This document shows, in pieces, positions 46,221 to 56,745 of a stretch of DNA of 64,000 bases. This stretch comes from Punica granatum. Taxonomy: Eukaryota > Streptophyta > Magnoliopsida > Myrtales > Lythraceae. How positions within the stretch are numbered: position 1 is the stretch's first letter; every line of letters begins with the position of its first letter. Under the pieces are notes generated by a model. It was not told where the DNA came from and made no database searches. It saw only the letters and a list, made by a program, of their open reading frames with translations. Position numbers and translations under genes: made by a program. Location of the stretch: contig NC_045128.1 of NCBI RefSeq assembly GCF_007655135.1, positions 35,744,811-35,808,810 of the forward strand, written 5' to 3'.

Positions 46221-47284
46221 GGCGGCAGACTGAGTGGTCCCCCCCTTCCCCTGGAACCGTCAATTGGCTCTACACCCCATGCCCGCCTCCTCCTTCTTCC
46301 TCCTCAAATTCACTGTTAAGCCCAGAAGAAGATGCAAAAGGCGACAACTTTTTTCGGAACTGAGAAAGAGAGAGAAGATCCAACCATAACCCCCGGAATT
46401 AAAATAATCAAACGGTAACTTTTCTCGAGGGAGACGACGTTCAATGCCAAATTAGCAGACCGAAGTCGAATTCAAAGAGCTGCCATGAATTACCCCCATT
46501 GATTGCAGAATCTATAAGATTGATCGAGATTCTCTCGAGAAGGGAGAGGATTGGGTGCCGTAATGCGGAGGCGATTTCGTCATTAGGGCGGCCGCCGGAG
46601 CTGAGGGGGAGTGGTAGAGTGGGGATCGGAGATTTTGGGGAGGAGAGATTGACGGCGGAGAGAACGAGACGACGCGGGAGTCGCTTGATCCAGTACGGTA
46701 CTCTTACTTGAGTTGATGCTAGGGGGCAGATTGCCCGTTCCGGCGGTGGTTGGTAGTGGCAGAATCGTTATTAAAGAAAAGTATGTGGGCAGTTAGTAAT
46801 GGCGTTCATGCTGGCTTTGGAAGCGAATTTTTCTCTTTCTTTTCCTTGCCGTTGCAATTTTGTGAATCTATTCATCAAAATCTTTTTTTCTTTTTTTCCT
46901 TGTGCACCGGGTATGTCGGATGAATCTGGATTAATGCAGTCGAGTTGGATTAGTCAACTAATGAGATAAAGCTCTCACAGTATATATTTTCTCCGTTCAT
47001 GAAAATCCATCAAAGCGGCCTTTGAATTTCTTACCGTTATTATTTTCCTTTTATGGGATAGCTCTTTGCTTTAAATGGAATAGTTCGAGGAGCGATTTCG
47101 TTATCCATAACCGGTGATAAATGTGAATGATTCTATTTGATCATATGCGATTATTGTCAAAATTGTAACGGTCTTTCCTCAGTTCGTGAATAGGATAACG
47201 AAGCCAACGGCTTGGGCTGTGTCCTACTGATTGCTAAACTCCTACTAATTAAAAGGATTGAATTATTAAGGAATCTCTGGTGGT
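46221..47284. other. 5' flank of the GTD-binding gene
   Basis: 46221-46750 is GC-richer and purine/pyrimidine-biased, as for a promoter and 5' UTR of the minus-strand gene. No single TATA box stands out. A frame at 46499-46711 (+) has no recognisable product. The rest is AT-rich. Confidence 0.4.
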
Positions 47285-47560
47285 GTTTCATAAAATAAAT
47301 GCTTAAAAATTAAGCATTATTTAGTTAGTTAAGGGAAGAAATATATAGAAAATGGGAAGGAATGATAAAGATGAGAAAAGTTTTGTAAGACAATAAAGAG
47401 TATCACTAAGTAAAAAATGACTTATTTTTTACTTATTTCATTTTCTACTTCTCTTATCTTTCCATATTCCTTCCATTCATTTTTCATTTTAACTAACTTT
47501 TAAGCACTTATTTTTTGTTACAATTTTTTAGCACTTATATAATTAAATAGAAACAAAGAT
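47285..47560. mobile_element. Hairpin-forming MITE, about 275 bp
   Basis: The left arm ('aaataaatgcttaaaa…tagttagttaa') pairs with the right arm ('ttaactaacttttaagcacttatttt'). The centre carries the palindrome AGTAAAAAATgACTTATTTTTTACT. It is AT-rich and non-coding. The exact ends and target duplication are unclear. Confidence 0.55.
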
Positions 47561-48389
47561 ATCTTGATATCTTCCCTGGATTAATAAGGTTTTGTAAGTA
47601 AAATGATTCTATATTGTTCAGTCTAGAGGGGTACTATCCGTTATATCCATGGGGTTGGCGTGACACATCCCAAGAGTTCGATACACTACTATTTTTAAAG
47701 AAACTCCCACGTATCGTAGTCCATTAGGAAACTAAATCCAATTCAAATTAAGAAATTCCCAAAATTATATCTATAATTAATATAGCAAATATTTAATTTC
47801 CTAATATAGATAAATACTAAAATTTTCCAAGAATCTAAGTTTCTTTCTAAAATATATCATTAAATTTATTAAATAAATCTATTTCAAGTGTTTAAAAAAA
47901 GTCTATTTCAAGCAAAAAGAGAGAAAATTAAATAAATCTATTAGAAATCGACACGACATTTCTTGTTACTACTATTTGTGAATGACGCGTAACATCCGCT
48001 CCATTCTTTTTTCTTTTTTTTTTTGGTCCATTTGGTTATCCTCGTAGTCAAGGAATGTGTAGTGTATACATATATGATGATCTACTCTAAGCGCAAACGA
48101 GTGGAAGTTCCAATCGAATGCCATGTTTTAAAAATAGGTTTAGGAGGAAATCCAAAATTGAATAGGAAGTTTTTTTCATTAAAAAAAAAGAAAATTGGAA
48201 AAAAATCAGTTTCATGATTTCATCCTAAGCTAATGTTTAAAATTGAATAACATCTTTAATATTTATTGATTGATTTGATTTTGATACTGCTGTTACTTTT
48301 TCTGTGAAAATGTTGACATGACATTTTATCTTAAAAAAGAAAATTAAAAACAAAAAAAGAACAAATAACAGAATGAATTCAAAAAGGGA

Positions 48390-48700
48390 TTAACGTCAAT
48401 TTGGATGGTCCTTAAAAGAAGTAATTTACAGAGCACAGTCGGAAACTGCCACGTCACAATTTATCGAATGATTATTGATAGCGAAATAATAATAAATTTG
48501 TTAAATAGCAAGAAACTTTTTGTTAACAAGAAACTTACTGTTTTTAATATAATAAAATACATGTTCAATAATAATAAATTTATTATTAAGAAATTTATTA
48601 TTTTGAATACAATAAGACCTTGTTGAATAATAATTTTTTTGCTATTTAACAAGAAGCTTATCTTTTTCGAAATATCGTTAAAATTCATATTTTAAGAAGA
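48390..48700. mobile_element. AT-rich insertion in duplication copy 1, MITE-like
   Basis: This segment is absent from the homologous place in copy 2 (around 55290). It holds repeated and inverted 'caagaaactt', 'aataataaattta' and 'gctatttaacaag' motifs and no coding capacity. Ends not resolved. Confidence 0.45.
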
Positions 48701-49040
48701 CTCATGACTTTCATTACGGGAAGGAGAGGAGTAGTGGGAGTGTTGCCAACGTCCACCACCAGCCCCGCCAAAGTCACTGATGCTCTGAAAAGCCACTGGC
48801 AACTTCGCCGAGGATGGTGGTAGCAGCCAGCAACACCCACATCGCCACCTACCTTTCCCAATTTGATGTTTTGTTCTGTCTTTTTTCATTTCTTGGTGTT
48901 TTATTTTTATAATTTTTTATTTAAAAGAAATGTCATATTTGCATTTTCAACAAGAAAAGTAACGGCATAACCAAAATAGAACTAATGTAAGGGTTGAGTA
49001 CAACATTCAATACTAAAAAACTTTAGGACAAAAAACATGA

Positions 49041-49207
49041 AATGATTCAGGCGGTTCAATACTTGCTTTTCTTAAAATAAGATTTCAAGCTCGATTCATG
49101 TAAATTGAGAAAATTTATGATTGCAGAATTTTTATCCCGTAATGGTCTCGAACTGAATTAGTGGGGCCCATTAGCCTTTTAGATATCTGGATGCAGGTAA
49201 AAAAAAT
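49041..49207 (+). repeat. SINE-like element, copy 1
   Basis: Member of a dispersed family of about 165 bp: a 'gattca…ggttc…acttg.tttt.ctta' head, a 'tttcaag.tcgattc'-type internal B-box-like segment, a 'gtc..gaactgaattagt' body with 'gggcccattagc', then a short A-rich end. Other copies are listed separately. It lies within duplication copy 1, and copy 2 has the family at the matching place (55634-55790), so this insertion predates the duplication. Confidence 0.6.
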
Positions 49208-49474
49208 TCTTTAGGACAAATATAGAAAAACTCAAGGGGTGAAGCATCAAAACCTTTTCCAAGAAAGTATTGTCGACTTACCATAAGAGGGACGTTATCA
49301 TCTGAACTTCAAATACTCCATTGTGAACCAGCCAAGCTAAGCCAAGTCAACCAAAAATTTTTCATCCGCATAGATCTATCTTCACCGTCCACCTTCCCTT
49401 GCGCATGAACTTCGAGCTCATTAGTCGAGTTCGCTTTATATGCACTAGGCAAAATTGGATTTAAAACTAACTTG

Positions 49475-49648
49475 GATTGATTCAATCGGTTCGACACTTG
49501 TTTTCCTTAAATAATGTCTTAGTTTCAAGTCTTGTAAAATGAAAAAATTTACCATGGAAGAACTTTACCCCTTAGTAAGCCAACTTGACTCGAACATGAT
49601 TAGTCGGGATCCACTGGTCTTTCAAATACTAGGCACCAAAAAAAAAAC
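49475..49648 (+). repeat. SINE-like element, copy 2
   Basis: Same family: 'gattgattcaatcggttcg' head, 'agtttcaagtcttgt' internal segment, 'ctcgaacatgattagtcggg' body and an A9-10 tail (about 49638-49646). The homologous place in duplication copy 2 (around 56440) lacks it, so it inserted after the duplication or was lost there. Confidence 0.65.
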
Positions 49649-49981
49649 TCAACATAGAAGGTGATAGATATAAAACTAAGATCTGATTATACATTCACTA
49701 GAAATTTAGTCCATTTCCACAATTCCTAATCAATCTGCCTGTTTAGATCTAGTGTCTGGTATCTTGCCAACTCAACAATGATTTTCTTTATACAATATGG
49801 AATTTCTTATTCCCATCAAAAAGAAAAATAAAGAGACAATCTTTCCTTACTAATCTTACTAATACTTTTCTTTTTGGTCAAAATTTCCAATCCCAAGTCA
49901 TAAATCAGGAAATAGGCTTAAATATGAGTTTGGAAAAAGAGTGCTTCTCAATCTCTTCCATCAAGTAAAAAATGAAAATAA

Positions 49982-50530
49982 ATGGCAGTTCTTCCAAGGT
50001 TCATTCTCTTATCCATCATCCAGGCACTCATTCTAAAACCCAGTGTCATACGCTGCCAAACCCCAGAATGCGGTCTTGACGACTTCAGGGTATTGAACAA
50101 TTAACGAACAACTGGCCACTCGAATCGATGGTTGGGATGGTCCTGCATTTGATTGCTGTCATAGGACGGGTATGATGATTTGCAAGAATTGGACGGATAT
50201 CCCATCGAGGGTGGTCGGTCTAGTTCCCCCAAACGGAAGGCTTGGAGGAGGTGTTGCTGATTCACTGACAGATATGGATCTCTTGAGAGTTCTGAATCTT
50301 TCCGGTAATCCCTTGCGTGGTTTCTTGCCAGTAAAGCTATTACAAGTGCTGAACCTTGAGATGCTCGATTTAAGTTTCAAGAAATGTTAGGGTCATTTCA
50401 TGTTGACATCAATCTGCCCACTATGCAGTCTTTTATTATTTGGAAAAACAACTTCATTAGTCCACTAGCTAGAAGCTACCCTATGCCATAATGCGTCATC
50501 CTACACTAAAACTCTTGACCTTACCGGATT
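49982..50530 (+). pseudogene. PSKR-like LRR receptor 5' fragment, copy 1
   Basis: Begins with ATG and a signal peptide (MAVLPRFILLSIIQALIL), then the LRR N-cap ('CQTPECGLDDFRVL'). It is broken by a TAA at 50102-50104. After a frame change, 50172-50390 continues the N-cap and first LRRs ('RVVGLVPPNGRLGGG', 'LRVLNLSGNPLRGFLP', 'LEMLDLS') and stops. Similarity to copy 2 fades after about 50525. There is no membrane segment or kinase. The parent family is phytosulfokine-receptor-type LRR receptors at the cell surface. Confidence 0.8.
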
Positions 50531-51733
50531 TCGGACAGCGGATCTGTGTAATATGTGCATTTATGGTATGATTTTCTCCATGAAAACCATTCCTAGGCCG
50601 GTTGCCGATTTATATAATGCAAGAAAAATTTGTTTTACATTTTCCTCTTCACAACAGATCAGACAGATCCTGAGAGGAATTCCTTGGCTCCTGAATAATA
50701 GCACAATGAAGCTCTCTGTGTGATTGGCAATCCTAGAAATTATTGATTGTATGCAATGAGTCAATCAAGGTTTATATACTACGCTCATGAAACTTCCCCT
50801 AACCTGGAAAAAAGATGTCATCATTGCTAAATGGTCATTCTGGTAAATTGAAGCACTGCAATGTGCTTGTTTGTTATTAATTATTACGTCATATTCTCAC
50901 TGTCTGATCTGCCAAACAAGTCTCGACGATGTTGGAATCGCGAGAAGTCTTCCTTTGGATATGGCAAAACATATTGATCCACTGATCTCTCATTGCCAAT
51001 CTCTTTAAATGTTTGTCATCACAGATGTATCTCAGTTTCTCTTTATCAAGCTGGCAATGATGGAAATATTATTCAATCAGTGGATACATGCATATATATA
51101 CATAAAGCTGGTTTTTGTGATCGAAGATGAAGACAAATTTCCAAATAGTTATGTAATTTTAATCAGTTCATTGTTGTATTACATATATTATTGGATGCTA
51201 CCATTGTGGTAGAATCTTGAACGGGTTAGCCGAATTTCTTATGCTCTTTTTTATTTCTCAGTGTCCATATTCTTATTAGACAGCGTATATATGTCTCATT
51301 CACCAAAATAAAAATAAAAAAAATTTCATTTGAAAAAGAAAAGCAGAGATGACTCTTCAAATAAACTGAACTAAATGGGGAAGCGACTGACAAAACATGA
51401 GCAATGTCTGCGGAAATACATATAAATATATATTTTTTTTTTGCTCGAAACATATAAATATAGTTCTCCCTTTAGAATCCTTTCATCTTTATATATTGCA
51501 TGGCTATAATTATTGAAGATATGATATAGGGGACAAGTAGTATGCATACGGATATATGCGTTTAGGACACAACATTACGTTTATATATATGTCATTAAGA
51601 AGGATGCAGCGTAGCAAAGACATACTGACTCGATGAGTACACATTGATCACAAAATATAAATCGAGATTTATTATATTGTATCTATGGTTGATCATGTGA
51701 TGATCTTTATTGGTGGTATATATGGTTGCAGTT
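50531..51733. other. Intergenic, nothing recognised
   Basis: AT-rich. No continuation of the LRR receptor and no other gene was recognised. It should include the 3' UTR of the minus-strand phylloplanin-like gene near 51734. Confidence 0.4.
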
Positions 51734-52201
51734 TTAGGACGCAAGGACAATGAACTTCGAGAAGCCGAAGAGAACTGACGTCACCAAGGAGGTTACGGGG
51801 TCCTGGATGAAGCGCACAACTTGGATTGGGGCCCCAAGGGTCGTACTCGGAAGCAGGATCCTGCATCCCACCACATTGGCCACGCTGACGCGCACTCTGC
51901 ATGTGGAGCTGTCGAAGGCGATGTCACCCACCGTATCGTAAAGCATATCCACTGTCCCTGCCGGATCCGTCACTACCTGTCCGAGAGTGACCCGCTCATC
52001 CTCACATGCTACCGTCACATTCGCTCCGACCAGCGGAGGGTTGAAAATACCAGCCACAGGGTTCCCGTCGATGGTGCAGTAGAGCTTACCGGCAACACGC
52101 ACCTTCTTCAGTGTGTTGTCGATAATGAAAGCTTGGGAGGGCAGAGCGGCCGCAGCAAGGAGGAGGGAGAGGAGAAGGAAGGAAATTTGAGAACGGGCCA
52201 T
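51734..52201 (-). CDS. Phylloplanin-like secreted protein (Pollen Ole e 1 family)
   Basis: Single-exon frame of 155 residues. Residues 1-24 are a clear signal peptide ending at 'PSQA', so the product should be secreted to the apoplast or plant surface. The mature part has four Cys (42, 66, 101, 113) in the Ole e 1-like pattern: 'GKLYCTIDGNPV', 'NVTVACEDE', a Gly/Asp-rich turn region, 'STCRVRVSVANVVGC'. Length and layout fit phylloplanins, small leaf-surface glycoproteins of glandular trichomes that inhibit oomycete and fungal spores in tobacco. One N-glycosylation sequon (NVT, 61-63) is present. A TATA box lies about 105 nt upstream of the start. Family is firm; the precise role is inferred. 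Confidence 0.88.
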   Translation of the reverse strand: MARSQISFLLLSLLLAAAALPSQAFIIDNTLKKVRVAGKLYCTIDGNPVAGIFNPPLVGANVTVACEDERVTLGQVVTDPAGTVDMLYDTVGDIAFDSSTCRVRVSVANVVGCRILLPSTTLGAPIQVVRFIQDPVTSLVTSVLFGFSKFIVLAS

Positions 52202-52306
52202 TGTTTTATGGAGTGAGATGGGGCTTGGTGAAGGAAGGAAATTCGAAGGCTAGCTTAAGACTCTGTGCTTCTGTTTGCTGTGTCTCGAGAGATTGAGAAA
52301 GGTTCC

Positions 52307-52314
52307 CTTTTATA
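52307..52314 (-). promoter_or_regulatory. TATA box of the phylloplanin-like gene
   Basis: CTATAAAAGG on the minus strand, about 106 nt upstream of the ATG at 52201. A CT-rich leader follows, as in highly expressed plant genes. Confidence 0.7.
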
Positions 52315-52319
52315 GATTG

Positions 52320-53654
52320 TCTTAACGCCACCAATACACACATACACTACTTTTTTTTAAAAACATAATATCACCACAAGTTGGATTGGATGTAAGCTAC
52401 TTTTTGGTAGACCGATCAGAGATTGTGGGCATTAAACACGTAAAAATATTGAGAAAGGCCCATACCTCTATTGATGGGCAAGTGGAGAATATTAATTTGT
52501 ATGCATAAAAAATCTTGACTATAGTTTGTTTGTACATCCCGATAGATTAGGGAGGTTACCCTTGTCCACAAAATGCTTTTGCTCGGGATCATAATAATAT
52601 ATCCATTTCTAATTGAGCTTCATAATAGTAAGTTTGCAAATTTGAATTAGTATTATGAATGAATCCAGCTTCCTACATATGAGCAAGCGCGGATAAAAAA
52701 AGTGGTCTACGCTTAGGCTTCTTAATATATCATTTTCTAATATTTTTGCTAGAAAAAGGTGTTTGGCCATAGCTCTTTATGTTCCTTATTGATTGTAGCT
52801 AGGCTAGTATTTATCTTATTTATTTAGAAAGTTCACAAAATTGTGACGTTCACAAATTGAGCCAGGGCCGCATAAATTCACTGTGAAACTTCTGACTTCC
52901 CCGTGGTATGTATATGTACATGGCCCAAACTCTACACATATGGTCAGCTATCCCAGAAACGGGATTCACTTTTGACTTTTTTTCGATGTGCATTATGATA
53001 TCTGTGAGCTTCGCTAATCTAATTTGAATTGAGTTGGCACATCAAATGGAACTCCTAGCATCGATTTTCTCCATTCAAGAAACTCAAATATAAAATCTTA
53101 TTTAAGGAAAACAAATATCAAATCATTTGAATCAATCCACATTGTTTACGCTTTATGACTCCTTGCCCAGCATGGACACAAGTTTGTTAATTTCTATTGG
53201 GAATTATTCAGAGTTGACTCAAATCTTCCAAAACGTATACAGAGCGAAATCCCACGCGTCTTATTTGTAAATAAATTAAAAATGTTATAGGTATTGCAAT
53301 TTGAAGAATCCTAAAGTCAGAAACATTTATATATATCCTTTTACGAGTAGGATCGCCAAGGACTGTGTGCGAGAGAGAAATTGCATCCATGATGATCTCT
53401 CATGGATAATCCATGGAACTGCATATTACTCACTTGCGCTACACTTGGAGTTCAATATTTAATGTTTGATTAGCGAGTACCTTTATTATTTTATGTATGA
53501 TAAACTAGCATTACGTCATAATAAGTTACCTTATTAGGTAGCGAGTTACTTCTTACTTAAGCATATGACTTAAAACCGTAATTACATATCACCAGTTGAA
53601 TCATGAAAGAAGATGATTGTTATGCCAATATCTCTAGTTGTCAAGTATCTGGGC
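52320..53654. other. Upstream intergenic with one truncated SINE-like copy
   Basis: AT-rich promoter-side DNA of the phylloplanin-like gene. 53042-53140 is a minus-strand, truncated SINE-like copy. Nothing else was recognised. Confidence 0.45.
53042..53140 (-). repeat. SINE-like element, copy 4, truncated
   Basis: Reverse complement of the family head ('gattgattcaaatgatttg', 'gttttccttaaataagat'). The body and A-tail are missing. Confidence 0.5.
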
Positions 53655-53682
53655 AGCTCTTATGCCATGTTTTGGAAATCGA

Positions 53683-53738
53683 TTTAGGATGAAATCTAAC
53701 TTTTTCTTATTTTTAAAAATGTTAGATTTCATCCTAAA
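53683..53738. repeat. Perfect 18-bp inverted repeat (hairpin)
   Basis: TTTAGGATGAAATCTAAC (53683-53700) and its exact reverse complement (53721-53738), separated by 20 nt. The related spot in copy 1 is longer and imperfect. It could be a small foldback element end. Confidence 0.85.
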
Positions 53739-55633
53739 CTTATATTTAAAATTAATTATTATCTTTAATCTTTATTGATTAGTTTGATTTTGATTCTATC
53801 GTTACTTTTTATATAAAAATTAGGTACTTAATCGCACTTCGCCGCGGGTCTAAAAAAGGCATCAAATGATTTGAAAATTTGTAAATAAGATTAAGTAATA
53901 ACGGAGAACATAATGAATTTTGAAGAAATAAAAGTAATCTCATTCTATAAGTTTGTGAAAATAAATTAACAATGAAACTATTTTTCATGAATGGATCTTC
54001 TTATGTGGGTAAATGGAGAAAAAGCATCACGCCCAAAAAAGAGAGAAAAAGTATTACCTGTAAGCCTATAAGTGTAAGCCATAAAAAGATACAATATATA
54101 TGAGGAAGAATCTATGAATAAAAAAATTAATGTGGATTGAAAAGAATATATAATTGATATTTATAAAGAAAAACAAAGTGCATGATACGTATATAATTTT
54201 TTTAGAAAAAGATAGTAAATAGAGAGGATACGCACGGTGTCAAACCCTATAATATTTGGAAAAAATGAAAAAATAAGTAACACGATGGGTACATAAGCAT
54301 GCTTTTTATTTGTTTGAGAGCGGTAAAGGTTTGCTTTCCATAAGTGACAATATTTATACACATATAGCAATTGCCAAAAAAAAAGTTGGAAAATAAACTT
54401 GTACACATAGGGACCAATATGGACCAAAATTAGAGAAAATAACTATTTTTACGAAATAAACGACTTGATCGATTGATCATGAAATTCCAATTGCTTGTTG
54501 AACCCTGTAAATTGTGTGAAAGTAGGATACTCCAAACATAGAGTCGAAGAGTTTTATAAAAAGTGAAAATTAGAAGAAAGAAAAGAACTTAAATACTCGA
54601 GAGCTATAAAAAACATTGCAAATATCGTAATTTGTATAGCTAGTTATTTCGATACGAAATTTTTCTAGACGAAGTTGAGAAAAAAATATTTTTCTAAAGA
54701 CACTGATTCGACCATAACGATCACATTATTTACATCGACTGGTTAATCAGATTATCTATTTATCTGGTTTGGATTGGATTAAAAATAATTGGGAACAAAG
54801 AAGAATTTTAAGAAAATTGTACAATTATAAAAATGAAATTAAAAAGAAAAAAAAACTGGTTAGTGGGGAAAGGTCCCCACCCGCCCTCTTGTTCCAAAAT
54901 CTATCTCCAATTTTTAATTTTTATATTCTTTATTCTTAATTTTTTTTCTGGCTCTCCCAAATTAATTCATCCATGATCATATTGAAAAAAATATACTATA
55001 GTTGGAGCATGGTATGCGGGAGTTAGGCCTTGCTAATGCTTGGGTATATTTTTATTTTACATAAATAAACAAAGAAGAAAAAGAAAAAAAAATAATAAAG
55101 AATTAATATATAAATATACACATACAAGAAAAGGCAATGAAAATGAAAATAAAAAAGAAAAAGAAAAAACATGGGGTTGATAAGTGGCAAGATGAACAAC
55201 AGTTTTAGATTATTAAAAGATAAAATATGCTGACATGACATTTTACCTAAATCAAAAAAACGAAAATTAAAAATAGAAAAGCGAGAACAAAAAATGAACT
55301 TCAAAAATTGGAAGGGGAGGAGAACTGGGGTTGTCACCAGTGGCCACGACCGTCCCTGCCAAGGTCATTCATGGTCCCAACAACCAACAGCAACTTCGTC
55401 GAGGATGGTGATAGCCGCTAGCAACACCCCGCTTGCTCCTTTCCCTTCCCATTTCAATGTTCTGTTTCATTTTTTCATTGTTTGGTGTTTTATATCTTAT
55501 TTTTATTTTTTAAATTTCATCTAAAAGAAATGCCATATAGCATTTTTAATAAGTAACGGCATGACCAAAATCGAACTAATCGGTAAAGGTTGAGAAGAAC
55601 ATTCAATCTTAAAAACTTTATACTGACTAATAT

Positions 55634-55790
55634 GAGGTGATTCAATCCGTTCGGTACTTGTTTCCCTTATACAAAGTCTTCAAGTTTAAATCCTGTGAAT
55701 GAAAAAAAAAATACATGACTGGAAGAAGTTTATCTTGCATCAGTCGGAATTTGTTAGGCTTCTGCATACCATAAGGTACGCTGAAAAAAA
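55634..55790 (+). repeat. SINE-like element, copy 3
   Basis: Same family ('gattcaatccgttcggtact', 'cttcaagtttaaatcctgtg', 'catcagtcggaatttgttag', A-rich end). It is at the position matching 49041-49207 in duplication copy 1, so it was inherited with the duplication. Confidence 0.6.
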
Positions 55791-56745
55791 GAACAAAGAA
55801 ATTTAGAACGAACATCGAAAAAACGCAAGTGGGGAAGGATCAAGACCGACTTTTTTTTTTCCAAAAAACGCAAGTCGAGATTGCCGATGTGCACAGAGGT
55901 TGCAAAAGACCTTGATCACTTGGGTGCATGGTGGCTGGCCACTGCTCTCCCACCGGCGACGCTCCTCTTCACTCTTTGTCATTCCTCGTCATCCCCGTGC
56001 ACGCTCTCTCTCCCTCTCTTCCAATGTAGTGCAAATAGCTAGATATGCGAGGCTTCACTTCGAATAACGAAAATATTCCCATCCTTCTTCTAAGCGATTT
56101 AGTAAAAGGAAAAAAAATCCCTTTTACTTAATCACATCATTCAATATTTTTTTGACTGATTCGTTAAGTCTAATCTCTCTTTTTTTTATATATCATCAAA
56201 CAAATCGAATCCCATTAAATACTGAAAATTTAATTTCAATACTTAACTTTAGATAATCAAATACATGCTTAGTCAAATCAACTACAAAATTTCATTCGTC
56301 GAGACCAAAAAAAAAAAAGAAAAAACAAATTTCATTCTCATATAGATAATCTATTTCATTCGTTCCCTTGCACATGAACTTTAAGCTCATGACTTGAATC
56401 TGGGCCTTCGCAGGCCAGCTAAAATGCGACTTAAAAAGTCACATGTTGGCCCAAGATCAGATCATACATTAACTGGAAATTTAGTCCCTTTCTGCAATTC
56501 ATAATCAATCTGCTTGTTTAGATGTCTGGTATCGGGACAACTCAACCGTGATTTTCTACCTACGACACGGAATTTTTTAATCCCGACGAAAAGAAATACA
56601 AATAAAAATAGGGAGGAAGTCTTCCTTGGTATCCTTAATTAATGTTATATATTCTCTCGGATCAAAATTCCTAATCCCAAGTCATATGTGAAGAAATAGG
56701 CATGACTATGAGCTGGAAGAAGATCAAGTAAAAGTTGAAAAGATA

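Larger units (their letters stand above)
48105..50530. repeat. Segmental duplication 2, copy 1
   Basis: Colinear with 53655-53825 plus 55165-57290. Anchors are 48105-48300 with 53655-53825, 48700-49030 with 55300-55630 (both contain 'caacttcg.cgaggatggt'), 49670-49790 with 56455-56580, and 49982-50525 with 56746-57270 (LRR receptor 5' part). Differences include an AT-rich insertion here (about 48390-48700), a SINE-like copy (49475-49648), and a 1.3-kb insertion in copy 2. Confidence 0.85.

Noticed and set aside
51821..52216. 131-codon plus-strand frame
   Set aside because: Antisense shadow of the phylloplanin-like gene, which has a signal peptide, four Cys and a TATA box on the minus strand.
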